Source: Chromohalobacter marismortui
GTDB taxonomy: Bacteria > Pseudomonadota > Gammaproteobacteria > Pseudomonadales > Halomonadaceae
DNA length: 64,000 bases
Direction: 5' to 3'
Assembly (NCBI RefSeq): GCF_004364315.1
Contig: NZ_SOBR01000004.1
Location: forward strand, 248,001 to 312,000
Positions 54,133-62,939 of the stretch are shown here, piece after piece. The first letter of the stretch is position 1. Every line of letters begins with the position of its first letter. The notes beneath the pieces were generated by a model. The model was not told where the DNA came from. It worked only from the letters and a program-made list of their open reading frames with translations, and made no database searches. The translations under genes were made by a program, and so were the position numbers.

Positions 54133-55125
54133 ATGGTTCGCGCGACTTCGACAACGATGATGACCGCCGCTTTGGCCCTATGGACCTCGCTAGCGGCTGC
54201 CCAGGCCAATGAGCCGGAAGCCTGTAGCTGGCAGCCCGAGCGCGCCGTGACCTTTATCGTCCCATGGGGCACCGGCGGCGGCACCGACGCCAACTCACGC
54301 CGTCTGGCCAGCCTGCTCGAGGAAGAAATGGGTGTCCCCTTCAACGTCGTCAATCGCACCGGTGGCAACGGCGTCGTCGGCCATACCATGCTCGCCCGCA
54401 GTCAACCCGACGGCTACACCATTGGCGCCGCCACGGTCGAAATCGACACCATGCACTGGATCGGCTTGACGCCACTGACCTATAAGGACATCACCCCCAT
54501 CGCCCTTATCGATCGCACCTCGGCAGCAGTGCTGGTCAATCAAGACTCGCCCTACGAGTCACTTGAGGCCCTACTGGACGAGGCACGCCAGAATCCTGGA
54601 GAACTGACCGCTTCGGGAACCGCTCAGGGCGGTATCTGGCATCTGGCGCTGGCCGGCATGCTGAAGGCCGAAGGGTTGGCACCAGACGCCATTCGCTGGA
54701 TACCCAGCCAAGGTGCAGCGCCGGCACTCAAGGAGTTGATGGCAGGCGGCGTCGATGTCGCCACGCCGGCGCTCTCCGAGGCCCGTAACCTAGTCGAACA
54801 AGGGGAACTCAAGGCGCTGGCTTACATGAGCGATACGCCGATGGAACAGATGCCCAAGGTGCCCTTGACAAGCGATATTCTCGACAGTGGCTGGACAATG
54901 GGCGCTTTCGTCACGGTCAGCGGACCCAAGGGACTACCCGACGAAATCGCTTGTGCTTATGAACAGGCCATCGACGATGCCGTGCACAGCAAAGCCTGGG
55001 CCGAATTCAAGCGTAGCCGTGGTACTCCTGTCGTGTTCGAAGGTCGTCAAGAGACCGCCCAAACCCTAGCCGAGGCCGACCGGCAACTGGGTGAGGTCAT
55101 CAAGGCGATCGGTCTCGCCCAATAA
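54133..55125 (+). CDS. Tripartite tricarboxylate transporter binding protein (TctC/Bug family)
   Basis: 330 residues. A signal peptide ends near AAAQA. The Bug fold follows: ITFIVPWGTGGGTDANSR-type motif (VTFIVPWGTGGGTDANSRRLA), VVNRTGGNGVVGHTMLARSQPDGYT and QGAAPALKELMAGGVDVATPA. It binds a carboxylate in the periplasm and hands it to TctAB. GGAGGA precedes ATG 54133. It leads the operon tctC-tctB-tctA-aldolase. Confidence 0.93.
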   Translation: MVRATSTTMMTAALALWTSLAAAQANEPEACSWQPERAVTFIVPWGTGGGTDANSRRLASLLEEEMGVPFNVVNRTGGNGVVGHTMLARSQPDGYTIGAATVEIDTMHWIGLTPLTYKDITPIALIDRTSAAVLVNQDSPYESLEALLDEARQNPGELTASGTAQGGIWHLALAGMLKAEGLAPDAIRWIPSQGAAPALKELMAGGVDVATPALSEARNLVEQGELKALAYMSDTPMEQMPKVPLTSDILDSGWTMGAFVTVSGPKGLPDEIACAYEQAIDDAVHSKAWAEFKRSRGTPVVFEGRQETAQTLAEADRQLGEVIKAIGLAQ

Positions 55126-55155
55126 TCATGACACACCGCTACACGAGAGGTGTCC

Positions 55156-55602
55156 ATGTCCTGCAATGATCGCATATCGGGGTGCTTGCTAGTCATCTTC
55201 GGCGCGCTGGTCATGTGGCGCGCCTCGACCTTTCCGACCCCGGCTGGGCTGACGTATGGCCCTGGATTGTTTCCCTCTATCGCAGCGACCGGCTTGATGC
55301 TTTGCGGTGCAGCGATCGGCTTCGGCTCCCGGAGGCGGGCAACGCCCAACGCCACGCGGCGGTCGACTACTCGCCCTCTGGCCCTACTGACCGTCGTCGC
55401 GGGATACGCTCTATTGCTCGACCCATTGGGGTTTCATATCACCTCGTTCCTAGCAGTCGCCGCCACGTGTCTGCTGTTCGGGATGCGCATCACGGGTTCC
55501 GTGCTGCTGGCACTGCCCCTGGTGATCGGCGTGCACCTGTTGTTCTATTCGCTGTTGCACGTTCCGCTTCCCTGGGGCCTGCTGACACCGTGGGCGTGGT
55601 GA
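55156..55602 (+). CDS. Tripartite tricarboxylate transporter small membrane subunit (TctB)
   Basis: 148 residues with four hydrophobic segments. The TctB pattern ALVMWRASTFPTPAGLTYGPGLFPSIAATGLMLCG, then YALLLDPLGFHITSFLAVAATCLLFGMR. GAGAGGTG precedes ATG 55156. It begins 30 bases after tctC and ends immediately before tctA. It is poorly conserved across the family but unmistakable in this context. Confidence 0.88.
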   Translation: MSCNDRISGCLLVIFGALVMWRASTFPTPAGLTYGPGLFPSIAATGLMLCGAAIGFGSRRRATPNATRRSTTRPLALLTVVAGYALLLDPLGFHITSFLAVAATCLLFGMRITGSVLLALPLVIGVHLLFYSLLHVPLPWGLLTPWAW

Positions 55603-55607
55603 CACCC

Positions 55608-57125
55608 ATGAGTATCTCGAGCCTCATCGCTCTGTTCAGCCCCGCGTCCCTGGCGGTCATTGCCGCCTGTACGCTCTACGGTACGTTCATCGGCGCCATG
55701 CCAGGCCTGACAGCCACCATGGCGGTGGCCCTGCTGGTGCCGTTTACGTACTTCATGGACCCGATGATCGCCATCAGCGCCATCGTTGCCACCACCACCA
55801 CGGCGATCTTCGCCGGCGACGTTCCCGGTACGCTGATGCGTATTCCCGGCACCCCGGCCTCTGCGGCCTACGTCGAGGATGCGTATCGGCTTTCCCGAGC
55901 CGGGCGTTCACGCTCGACGCTGATGACCTCTTTATTCGCCGCCTGCATAGGGGGACTGGTAGGCGTCGCCTTGTTGGCGTTGATCGCACCACAACTGGCC
56001 CGTGTGGCCATGCAGTTCTCCAGCTTCGAGACCTTCTGGTTGGCCTGCCTGGGGCTAAGCTGTGCCGTGCTGACCAGTAATGGCAGCGTCGCCAAAAGCT
56101 TTGCCAGTTTATTCATTGGCCTGTTCATCGCCACGATCGGCATCGGCGTTGCCGTCGGTTATCCCCGTTTCACCTTCGGATACTACGAACTATTCGCCGG
56201 TATCAGTTTTATCCCTGCCATCATCGGCCTGTTTGCGCTCAGTGAAATCCTGAGAAGTGTTCAGACAAGACGTAGCGAGCAGCCCACTGTCGCAACTCAG
56301 GAGTCATTTTCTCAGGCATTGCGCGAAGCAGCGGACACACTGCGCGGTTTCAAGCGCAACATCGCCAGATCCAGCATCTTGGGCACCCTGATCGGCGCGT
56401 TACCAGGCGCAGGAGCCGATATTGCCGCGTGGATCTGCTATGCCATCTCACGACGATTCTCGTCCCATCCCGAACGTTACGGTACCGGCTACATCGAAGG
56501 CGTAGCCGACGGCGGAGCCGCCAACAATGCCGCCATCGGCGGCGCCTGGACGCCGGCGCTGGTGTTCGGCATCCCCGGCGACAGCGTCACCGCCATTGCC
56601 ATCGGCATCCTGCTGCTCAACGGTATGTCACCGGGACCGCAAATCTTCACCCAATCACCGGAACTGGTGCATACCTTGTATGGGGCTTTCGCACTGAGCA
56701 ATCTCGCCATGCTCCCTGCCGGTCTGCTGGTGATCATGGCGTCCAGCCATATCGTGCGCATTCCACGCCGGATATTAATGCCCATCGTGCTGCTGTTCTC
56801 GCTGGTGGGAGCCTATGCCATCACCAACTCGGTGGTCGCCATCTGGACCGTGCTTGCCCTAGGGGCCCTGGGATACGTCATGGAAGCCAACGGCTTTCCG
56901 CTGGCACCGACGATTCTCGGCATCGTGCTGGGTGGCATCGTCGAGGACAATTTCATGACCTCGATGCTCAAGGCCCAGGGCGATCTGTTGGCCTTTTTCG
57001 AACGTCCGTGGGCGGCGGCCCTGGGCATTCTGACCCTGCTCGTCTGGGCGTTGTTGCTCTGGCGCGCCGCCCGCGACGCGCTGCGCCGCCGCTCGCCCGC
57101 ATCACCAAAGGAATCCCACTCATGA
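55608..57125 (+). CDS. Tripartite tricarboxylate transporter large membrane subunit (TctA)
   Basis: 505 residues with about 11-12 helices. Family motifs GTFIGAMPGLTATMAVALLVPFTY, GTPASAAYVEDAYRLSRAG, LIGALPGAGADIAAWICYA and GGAWTPALVFGIPGDSVTAI. The start is ATG 55608, or GTG 55599, which overlaps the tctB stop. It ends with an ATGA overlap into the aldolase gene, so the enzyme is cotranslated with the transporter. Confidence 0.94.
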   Translation: MSISSLIALFSPASLAVIAACTLYGTFIGAMPGLTATMAVALLVPFTYFMDPMIAISAIVATTTTAIFAGDVPGTLMRIPGTPASAAYVEDAYRLSRAGRSRSTLMTSLFAACIGGLVGVALLALIAPQLARVAMQFSSFETFWLACLGLSCAVLTSNGSVAKSFASLFIGLFIATIGIGVAVGYPRFTFGYYELFAGISFIPAIIGLFALSEILRSVQTRRSEQPTVATQESFSQALREAADTLRGFKRNIARSSILGTLIGALPGAGADIAAWICYAISRRFSSHPERYGTGYIEGVADGGAANNAAIGGAWTPALVFGIPGDSVTAIAIGILLLNGMSPGPQIFTQSPELVHTLYGAFALSNLAMLPAGLLVIMASSHIVRIPRRILMPIVLLFSLVGAYAITNSVVAIWTVLALGALGYVMEANGFPLAPTILGIVLGGIVEDNFMTSMLKAQGDLLAFFERPWAAALGILTLLVWALLLWRAARDALRRRSPASPKESHS

Positions 57126-57910
57126 AACGACACAATCCAACCAAGGCCGCCCTGCGTGAGGGTCGTACCGTCAGCGCGCTGTGGCTGGAAAGCGCCAGCC
57201 CGGAACTCGCCGAGGCCGCCGTCGGCGCCGGCTGGAAAACCGTACTGATCGACAACGAACACGGTGTCTCCAGTCTCGAACACACCGCGCACCTGGTGCG
57301 CACCATCGAGGCGGCCGGCGGCGAGGTCGTCCTGCGCATTCCCGCCAACGACTCGGCCTACCTGAAGAAGGTCCTCGACATGGGGGTGCGCTCGATCATG
57401 GTGCCGATGATCAACGACGCCGCTCAGGCCCAGGCATTCGTCGCTGCCTGCCGCTATCCACCGCAGGGCAATCGCGGCTACGCGGCGCCGATCGTACGCG
57501 CCTCGGGCTACGGGGCGATCGACGACTACGCCCGTCATGCCAACGACGAGCTGTTGCTGATCGGCCAGATCGAACACGTCGATGCCGCCCGCGACGTGGA
57601 AGCGATCGCCGCCGTCGACGGCCTCGATATGCTGTTCATCGGTCCCAACGACCTGGCCGGTTCGCTGGGCAGGCTGGAGCGCCTCGAGGATACCGAGGTT
57701 CGAGAACTGATCGGCGACCTGGAGCGGCGCATCACCGCCAGCGGGCGCTTTATGGGCACCATCACCGGCCCAGAGCGCGATGTCGCCACGCTTAGCGACA
57801 GCGGTTACCGCTTCGTCGCCGGTCCCAACGATATCGCCCTGTTCGCCAGCACGCTACGCGCCGAGGCCGAAACCTGGCGGGCACGCACGGCGGACTTCGA
57901 CGCCGTCTAG
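57122..57910 (+). CDS. HpcH/HpaI-family class II aldolase
   Basis: 262 residues. Metal-dependent retro-aldolase of 2-keto-3-deoxy acids. The barrel blocks are LIDNEHGVSSLEHTAHLVR, VVLRIPANDSAYLKKVLDMGVRSIMVPMIN, RYPPQGNRGYA and QIEHVDAARDVEAIAAVDGLDMLFIGPNDLAGSLG with the metal-ligand Glu. ATG 57122 overlaps the tctA stop. The pairing suggests the imported compound is, or becomes, a 2-keto-3-deoxy or 4-hydroxy-2-oxo acid cleaved to pyruvate. Confidence 0.9.
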   Translation: MKRHNPTKAALREGRTVSALWLESASPELAEAAVGAGWKTVLIDNEHGVSSLEHTAHLVRTIEAAGGEVVLRIPANDSAYLKKVLDMGVRSIMVPMINDAAQAQAFVAACRYPPQGNRGYAAPIVRASGYGAIDDYARHANDELLLIGQIEHVDAARDVEAIAAVDGLDMLFIGPNDLAGSLGRLERLEDTEVRELIGDLERRITASGRFMGTITGPERDVATLSDSGYRFVAGPNDIALFASTLRAEAETWRARTADFDAV

Positions 57911-58005
57911 TCTAGCTGGCGTCTCGGACCGCGCATCCGGCAACAAACGCAGCCCGACGATGGCCTTCTGGCCTCAAGCCCGTCGGCGCTGCGCCAGCTG
58001 ATCGT
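57911..58005. other. Convergent gap aldolase / allA with nested inverted repeats
   Basis: AGCTGGCG (57914-57921) pairs with CGCCAGCT (57992-57999), and CCGACG (57954-57959) with CGTCGG (57981-57986). This possible bidirectional terminator-type fold lies between convergent operons. No T-run is present. Confidence 0.35.
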
Positions 58006-58494
58006 TCAGGATAGGCTCACGCGCATCGCCAGCGAATGCTCGTCGCAGTTGTCGCCCGCTCCGCCACGATCGACCACCAGAAACTCGCCTGCCACGTCGA
58101 GCACCGAGTGAATGGCATGCCAGGTGCCGGCGCGGTAGTTCACCCCCTGGCGGCCATCGGTGACGAAGGCCCGTACCCGGGCCGGGTCGATGACCTCGCC
58201 GGGTGGCGCGACGACGACGACGAAGCGCTCGCCGTGCAGCGGCATGAACGCCTGACTGCCCAGCGGATGACGCTCGAGAACGTCCAGCGTCAGCGGCATG
58301 GCGACCGGCTGGCTGACGAAAAGACTGATCAGCGGCCGCGCCCCCTCGCCGAGCATCTCTATTTGCGCCAGATCGTGATAGCGCTGGGTGCGTCCCCCGT
58401 TGATGGGAAAGCCGTCGGCGTCCCGCCGGTCGATGACATCGCCGAACGGCGCGAAGGCCTGGGCGGTCAGGGGCTGAGCGATTAGTTCGAGCAT
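58006..58494 (-). CDS. allA: Ureidoglycolate lyase
   Basis: 162 residues. It splits ureidoglycolate to glyoxylate and urea. Family features: LTAQAFAPFGDVID, INGGRTQRYHDLA, HPLGSQAFMPLHGERFVVVVAPPG and NYRAGTWHAIHSVLDVAGEFLVVDRGG. It is the last gene of puuE-allE-allA, 22 bases after allE. Confidence 0.94.
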   Translation of the reverse strand: MLELIAQPLTAQAFAPFGDVIDRRDADGFPINGGRTQRYHDLAQIEMLGEGARPLISLFVSQPVAMPLTLDVLERHPLGSQAFMPLHGERFVVVVAPPGEVIDPARVRAFVTDGRQGVNYRAGTWHAIHSVLDVAGEFLVVDRGGAGDNCDEHSLAMRVSLS

Positions 58495-58516
58495 GCGTTC
58501 TCCTCGGAAGATTGTC

Positions 58517-59365
58517 TCAACTCAGGCGCAGCTTCATGTGCCGATTCACATCCTTGTAGAGCAGATAGCGAAACGGCCCCGGCCCGGCGGCGTAGCAGGA
58601 TTGCGGACAGAAGGCCCGCAGCCACATGTAGTCGCCGGCCTCGACCTCGACCCAATCCTGATTGAGGTGGTAGACCGCGCGCCCCTCCAGCACGTAGAGC
58701 CCATGCTCCATGACATGGGTTTCGTCGAAGGGGATCACGCCACCCGGCTGGAAGGTGACGATGTTGACATGCATGTCGTGGCGCACGTCCTGGGGATCGA
58801 CGAAGCGCGTCGTGGCCCATTTGCCATCGGTGTCCGGCATGGCAACCGGCGCGATGTCGTTGTCGTTGGTGACGAAGGCCTCGGGCACCGCCAGCCCATC
58901 GACGAACTCGTAAGCCTTGCGAATCCAGTGGAAGCGCACCGGCGCGTCACTGCCGTTGCGCAGCTGCCAGTCGCAGCCCGGCGGCAGATAGGCATAGCCT
59001 CCCGGTCCCATCGCGTGCGCTTCCCCCGCGATGGTCAGCGTCATCTCGCCCTCGACCACGAACAGCACGCCCTCGGCGCCTTCATCGGGCTCCGGTCGCT
59101 CGCTGCCGCCACCGGGCGAGACCTCCATGATGTACTGCGAAAACGTCTCCGCGAAGCCGGACAGCGGCCGCGACAGCACCCACAACCGGGTCTTCTCCCA
59201 GTGCGGCAGGAAACTGGTGACGATATCGCTCATCACCCCCTTGGGAATCACCGCATAGGCCTCGGTGAACACCGCACGGCCATGAATCAACTGGCTCTGC
59301 GGCGGTAAACCGCCATGGGGGGCATAGTAGGTTCTTTCAGGGGCGTCGTGGCTGCGTTGTGACAT
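58517..59365 (-). CDS. allE: (S)-ureidoglycine aminohydrolase
   Basis: 282 residues, bicupin. It converts (S)-ureidoglycine to (S)-ureidoglycolate. Two cupin motifs are visible: the N-terminal EGVLFVVEGEMTLTIAGEAHAMGPGGYAYLPPG and the C-terminal metal-binding EHGLYVLEGRAVYHLNQDWVEVEAGDYMWL. AGGAA precedes ATG 59365; a frame to 59440 overlaps puuE and is rejected. It lies between puuE and allA. Confidence 0.94.
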   Translation of the reverse strand: MSQRSHDAPERTYYAPHGGLPPQSQLIHGRAVFTEAYAVIPKGVMSDIVTSFLPHWEKTRLWVLSRPLSGFAETFSQYIMEVSPGGGSERPEPDEGAEGVLFVVEGEMTLTIAGEAHAMGPGGYAYLPPGCDWQLRNGSDAPVRFHWIRKAYEFVDGLAVPEAFVTNDNDIAPVAMPDTDGKWATTRFVDPQDVRHDMHVNIVTFQPGGVIPFDETHVMEHGLYVLEGRAVYHLNQDWVEVEAGDYMWLRAFCPQSCYAAGPGPFRYLLYKDVNRHMKLRLS

Positions 59366-59382
59366 GAGAGGTTCCTCGCTTT

Positions 59383-60324
59383 TCATCCCGGATGCGTCGT
59401 CGCCCAGTGGCGCGCGATATCCACACGCCGGGTTATCCACACCCGGTCATGGGTCTCGAGGTGATCGAGGAAGCGCTGCAGCGCGCGGAAGCGTCCGGGG
59501 CGGCCGATCAGGCGACAATGCAGGCCGATGGAGAGCATCTTCGGGGTTTCCGCACCTTCTGCGTAGAGTACGTCGAAGGCATCGCGCAGGTACTGGAAGA
59601 AGGGCTCGCCGTGATCGAAGCCGGTGGGCGAGGCGAAGCGCATGTCGTTGGTATCCAGCGTGTAGGGCACGATCAGGTGGCGGTGCGTCTGGCCCTGGCT
59701 GTCCTGAACGTCGCTCCAGAACGGCAGATCGTCACCGTAGTAGTCGCTGTCGTAGAGGAAGCCGCCCTGGTCGAGCAACAGCCGCCGTGTATTAGGGCTG
59801 TCGCGGCCGGTGTACCACCCCAGAGGCGCCTCGCCGTACAAGCGGCGGAACACCTCGATGGCACGCTGCATATGCGCACGCTCGACGGCTTCCGGCACAT
59901 TTTGATAATGAATCCAGCGCCAGCCGTGGCAGGCAATCTCGTGGCCCAGTTCCTGGAAGGCCTGGGCCGCCTCGGGATGACGCTCCAGCGCCATGGCGAC
60001 GCCGAACACGGTCAATGGCAACCCGCGCCGCTCGAACTCACGCAGCACGCGCCACACCCCCGCCCGCGAACCGTATTCGTAGATCGACTCCATGCTCAGG
60101 TGGCGGTCGGGATAGGCCTCGGCCCCGGCGATCTCGGAGAGAAACTGTTCGGAGTGGCTATCGCCGTGCAGCACGCTGTTTTCGCTGCCCTCTTCGTAGT
60201 TGAGGACGAACTGCACCGCGACACGGGCCTGGCCCGGCCAGTTCGCTTGCGGTGGCGTGCGGCCATAGCCGACGAGATCGCGTGGGTAAACCTCGGACGG
60301 ATCGGTGGAGGATGCCATGCCCAT
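59383..60324 (-). CDS. puuE: Allantoinase PuuE (polysaccharide-deacetylase fold)
   Basis: 313 residues. Metal-independent allantoinase of the NodB/deacetylase fold, opening allantoin to allantoate. Motifs: YPRDLVGYGRTPPQANWPGQARVAVQFVLNYEEGSENSVLHGD at the N-terminus, GHEIACHGWRWIHYQ and TGRDSPNTRRLL. GGGAG precedes ATG 60324. It is first of the leftward ureide operon and divergent from the racemase gene. Confidence 0.94.
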   Translation of the reverse strand: MGMASSTDPSEVYPRDLVGYGRTPPQANWPGQARVAVQFVLNYEEGSENSVLHGDSHSEQFLSEIAGAEAYPDRHLSMESIYEYGSRAGVWRVLREFERRGLPLTVFGVAMALERHPEAAQAFQELGHEIACHGWRWIHYQNVPEAVERAHMQRAIEVFRRLYGEAPLGWYTGRDSPNTRRLLLDQGGFLYDSDYYGDDLPFWSDVQDSQGQTHRHLIVPYTLDTNDMRFASPTGFDHGEPFFQYLRDAFDVLYAEGAETPKMLSIGLHCRLIGRPGRFRALQRFLDHLETHDRVWITRRVDIARHWATTHPG

Positions 60325-60376
60325 GAAGACTCCCGGTTTATTGTTGTGCCGCTCGGATTAACTTAGCGTGCGTTGA

Positions 60377-60384
60377 TGTATACA
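60377..60384. promoter_or_regulatory. TGTATACA palindrome in the ureide divergent promoter
   Basis: TGTATACA followed by AAAAAA, about 53 bases upstream of puuE. It resembles the TTGTATACAA class of GntR-family operators and shares TTTTGT/ACAAAA half-sites with the dyad at 60544. Confidence 0.4.
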
Positions 60385-60522
60385 AAAAATCAATCCCTCG
60401 TCGCGTCTTTGCCAGCGCTTCGACTCACTGACCGAAGCAAACGCCATCCGGCGTATCTCGGCGGCTCGAGGCATATCTGGCGCGACAGCCGTCCGACATC
60501 ACGGCGATCCGGCATTGACTTA

Positions 60523-60557
60523 TTTTGTATTCAATACTAGAAATTTTGTAGACAAAA
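60523..60557. promoter_or_regulatory. Double GntR-like operator before the racemase gene
   Basis: TTTTGT-AG-ACAAAA (60544-60557) is a perfect 6-bp dyad. A degenerate copy TTTTGTATTCAATA starts at 60523, exactly 21 bases (two turns) upstream. Both lie within 75 bases of the racemase ATG. The 269-base divergent region 60325-60593 contains no gene. Confidence 0.6.
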
Positions 60558-60593
60558 CATGCGCGACCCTGCCGCGCACCCAAGGAATGCCTC

Positions 60594-61325
60594 ATGCGCT
60601 TGCACCTCATCAACCCCAACACCAGCACCGGCATGACGACACGCATCGGCGAGTCCGCCAGTCGCATCGCGGCGCCGGGCACCCGGATCGTGGCCACGCA
60701 ACCGGACAGCGGCCCGGTGTCCATCGAGGGTCACTTCGACGAGGCGATCAGCGCCGTGGGCGTGACCGAGGAAATCGCCAAGGGCGAGCACGACGGCAGC
60801 GATGCCTACATCATCGCCTGCTTCGGCGATCCTGGGCTGATGGCGGCCCGGGAGCTGACCCGCGCGCCGGTACTGGGCATCGCCGAGGCCGGCTTTCACG
60901 TGGCCAGCCTGATCAGCACGCGCTTTTCCATCGTCACGACGCTGAGCCGCACCGGCATCATCGCCGAGCACCTGCTGCAGGCCTATGGCTTCGCGCATCA
61001 TTGCCGTCGTATCCGTGCCGCGGACATCCCCGTGCTCGACCTGGAGGACGATGGCGACGCCGCCCTCACGCGGGTGATCGAGACCTGCCGACGCGCCCGG
61101 GACGAGGACGGCATCGGCGCCATCGTGCTCGGCTGCGGCGGCATGGCCGATCTGCGCGCCACCATCGAAGAAGCGGTGGGCATCCCCATCGTCGAGGGGG
61201 TCACCGCCGCCGTGAAATTGGCCGAGGCCCTGGTCGGCCTCGGGCTGGGCACTAGCAAGCATGGCGATCTCGCCTTTCCGCGTCCCAAGTCCTTCACCGG
61301 CCATTTCGCCCATTTATCACGCTAA
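60594..61325 (+). CDS. Allantoin/hydantoin racemase (Asp/Glu racemase superfamily)
   Basis: 243 residues. Cofactor-free racemase with two catalytic cysteines: DAYIIACFGDPG and IVLGCGGMADL. N-terminal LINPNTSTGMTTRI is the family hallmark. In a ureide cluster it most likely interconverts allantoin enantiomers (HpxA-type) for PuuE. AAGGA precedes ATG 60594. Confidence 0.9.
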   Translation: MRLHLINPNTSTGMTTRIGESASRIAAPGTRIVATQPDSGPVSIEGHFDEAISAVGVTEEIAKGEHDGSDAYIIACFGDPGLMAARELTRAPVLGIAEAGFHVASLISTRFSIVTTLSRTGIIAEHLLQAYGFAHHCRRIRAADIPVLDLEDDGDAALTRVIETCRRARDEDGIGAIVLGCGGMADLRATIEEAVGIPIVEGVTAAVKLAEALVGLGLGTSKHGDLAFPRPKSFTGHFAHLSR

Positions 61326-61538
61326 TGCCCGCAAACGGGGGGAGTCACGTTTCCGCGCCACGACCCATACTCGCTAACGCTCGAGCCTGAAGCATCACCG
61401 GCGTCCTCTTGCCGACAATCACAACACCAGGACGCCTGACAGATAGCCAAACAGCAGCACGCTACGCCACTCGGACGTCCCCCGGCGGGGGCGTACAACA
61501 ACAAATCGCGGGGCACGGTCCCGCCCGAGGAAAGCGTC

Positions 61539-62888
61539 ATGACAAGCGACTCCGCCACGTCGGAAGGGCCGCGCCCTGCCGACAAGGCACCGGGACAAGA
61601 GTCCCTGGACCCACAGCGTACCCGCATCATGGGACGCCTCTCGTACCTACTGGCCTGGTTCGGTGGCTGCGTGTCGATCGGCACCTTCGCCATGGGCTCG
61701 AGCATCGTCGGTACGCTCAACCTGTTGCAGGCCTCGCTGGCCATCGCCATCGGCTGTGTGGTGATCGGCGTCGCGCTGACGATCAACGGCGCCGCCGGCT
61801 ACAAGTACGGCATTCCCTTCATGGTTCAGGCACGCAGCGCCTTCGGCTTTACCGGCACGCGCTTGCCGGGGCTCATCCGCGCGGTGCCGGCCATCGTCTG
61901 GTACGGCTTCCAGAGCTGGATCGGCGCCGGCGCCCTTAACGCCGTCTCGTCGACCCTGCTGGGCTTCGACAACCTGGTGTTCTATTTCATCGCCTTCCAG
62001 TTCTTGCAGATCGCCCTGTCGGTGTTCGGCTTCCAGGGCATCAAGTGGCTGGAAAACATCGGCAGTGGCTTCATCCTGGCCTCGCTGGTCTACATGTTCT
62101 TCAGCGTGCTCGACAAATACGGCGACGTGATCGGCGAACAGTTGATCGACATCGACGGTACCTGGGGACTGCCCTTCTGGGGCGCGACGATGCTGTTCCT
62201 GGGCATCTACAGCACCATGATCCTCAATGCCAGCGACTACTCCCGCGAGCTCAAGCACGGCAGCGGGCCGGGGCTTCTGAGCACGCTCTACGCCATGTCG
62301 ATTTTGCCCTGCACGCTGTTCATGGGCTTGATCGGGCTGATGGTCTCCGGCGCCACCGGCGTCGCCGATCCCATCGATGTCTTCGCCAACGCCGTCGACA
62401 ACCCACCGCTTCTGATCACCACCCTGCTGTTCATCGCCTTCGCCCAGGTCACCACCAACGTGCTCAACAACGTGGTGCCGCCGACCTACGTGCTGATGGA
62501 CGTGTTCAAGCTGAAATTCCGCAGCGCCACCGTGATCGTGGGGCTGCTGGCCTTCGCGACCTTTCCCTGGGAGCTGGTCAAGGACGACTCGGCGGCCGGA
62601 CTGCAGCTGTTCGTACAGACCTATTCGGCGTTTCTGGGGCCGATCTTCGCGATCATGGCGGTGGATTATTACCTCATTCGCCGGCGCACGCTGGATCTCG
62701 ACAAGCTCTATGACGCGCATGGCCCTTATCGCGGCATCAATTACGCCGCCTGCATCGCCACGCTGATCGGCGCCCTGGTGGCGCTCAACGTCTCGGCGGT
62801 CTCGTGGTACGCGAGCCTGCTGCCGGCCGGCCTCGCCTATTACCTGCTGATGCGCTACTGGCCGGTCTGCCAACGCTTCCGCCAATAA
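61539..62888 (+). CDS. NCS1-family purine/allantoin permease
   Basis: 449 residues with about twelve helices. Cytosine/purine/allantoin permease features are GYKYGIPFMVQARSAFGFTGTRLPGLIRAVPAIVWYGFQSWIGAGAL and INYAACIATLIGAL. GAGGAAAG precedes ATG 61539. It follows the racemase gene by 213 bases, in which I see no gene. Probably imports allantoin or a related ureide; the substrate is inferred from neighbours. Confidence 0.9.
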   Translation: MTSDSATSEGPRPADKAPGQESLDPQRTRIMGRLSYLLAWFGGCVSIGTFAMGSSIVGTLNLLQASLAIAIGCVVIGVALTINGAAGYKYGIPFMVQARSAFGFTGTRLPGLIRAVPAIVWYGFQSWIGAGALNAVSSTLLGFDNLVFYFIAFQFLQIALSVFGFQGIKWLENIGSGFILASLVYMFFSVLDKYGDVIGEQLIDIDGTWGLPFWGATMLFLGIYSTMILNASDYSRELKHGSGPGLLSTLYAMSILPCTLFMGLIGLMVSGATGVADPIDVFANAVDNPPLLITTLLFIAFAQVTTNVLNNVVPPTYVLMDVFKLKFRSATVIVGLLAFATFPWELVKDDSAAGLQLFVQTYSAFLGPIFAIMAVDYYLIRRRTLDLDKLYDAHGPYRGINYAACIATLIGALVALNVSAVSWYASLLPAGLAYYLLMRYWPVCQRFRQ

Positions 62889-62939
62889 CGCTCACGCTGT
62901 CCTCCACGACGATGCCTACCGACATAATAGAGCGCTACC

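Noticed and set aside
61647..62885. 412-codon minus-strand frame opposite the first NCS1 permease
   Set aside because: Low-complexity Asp/Gln/His-rich shadow of a membrane protein; no ribosome site or domain.
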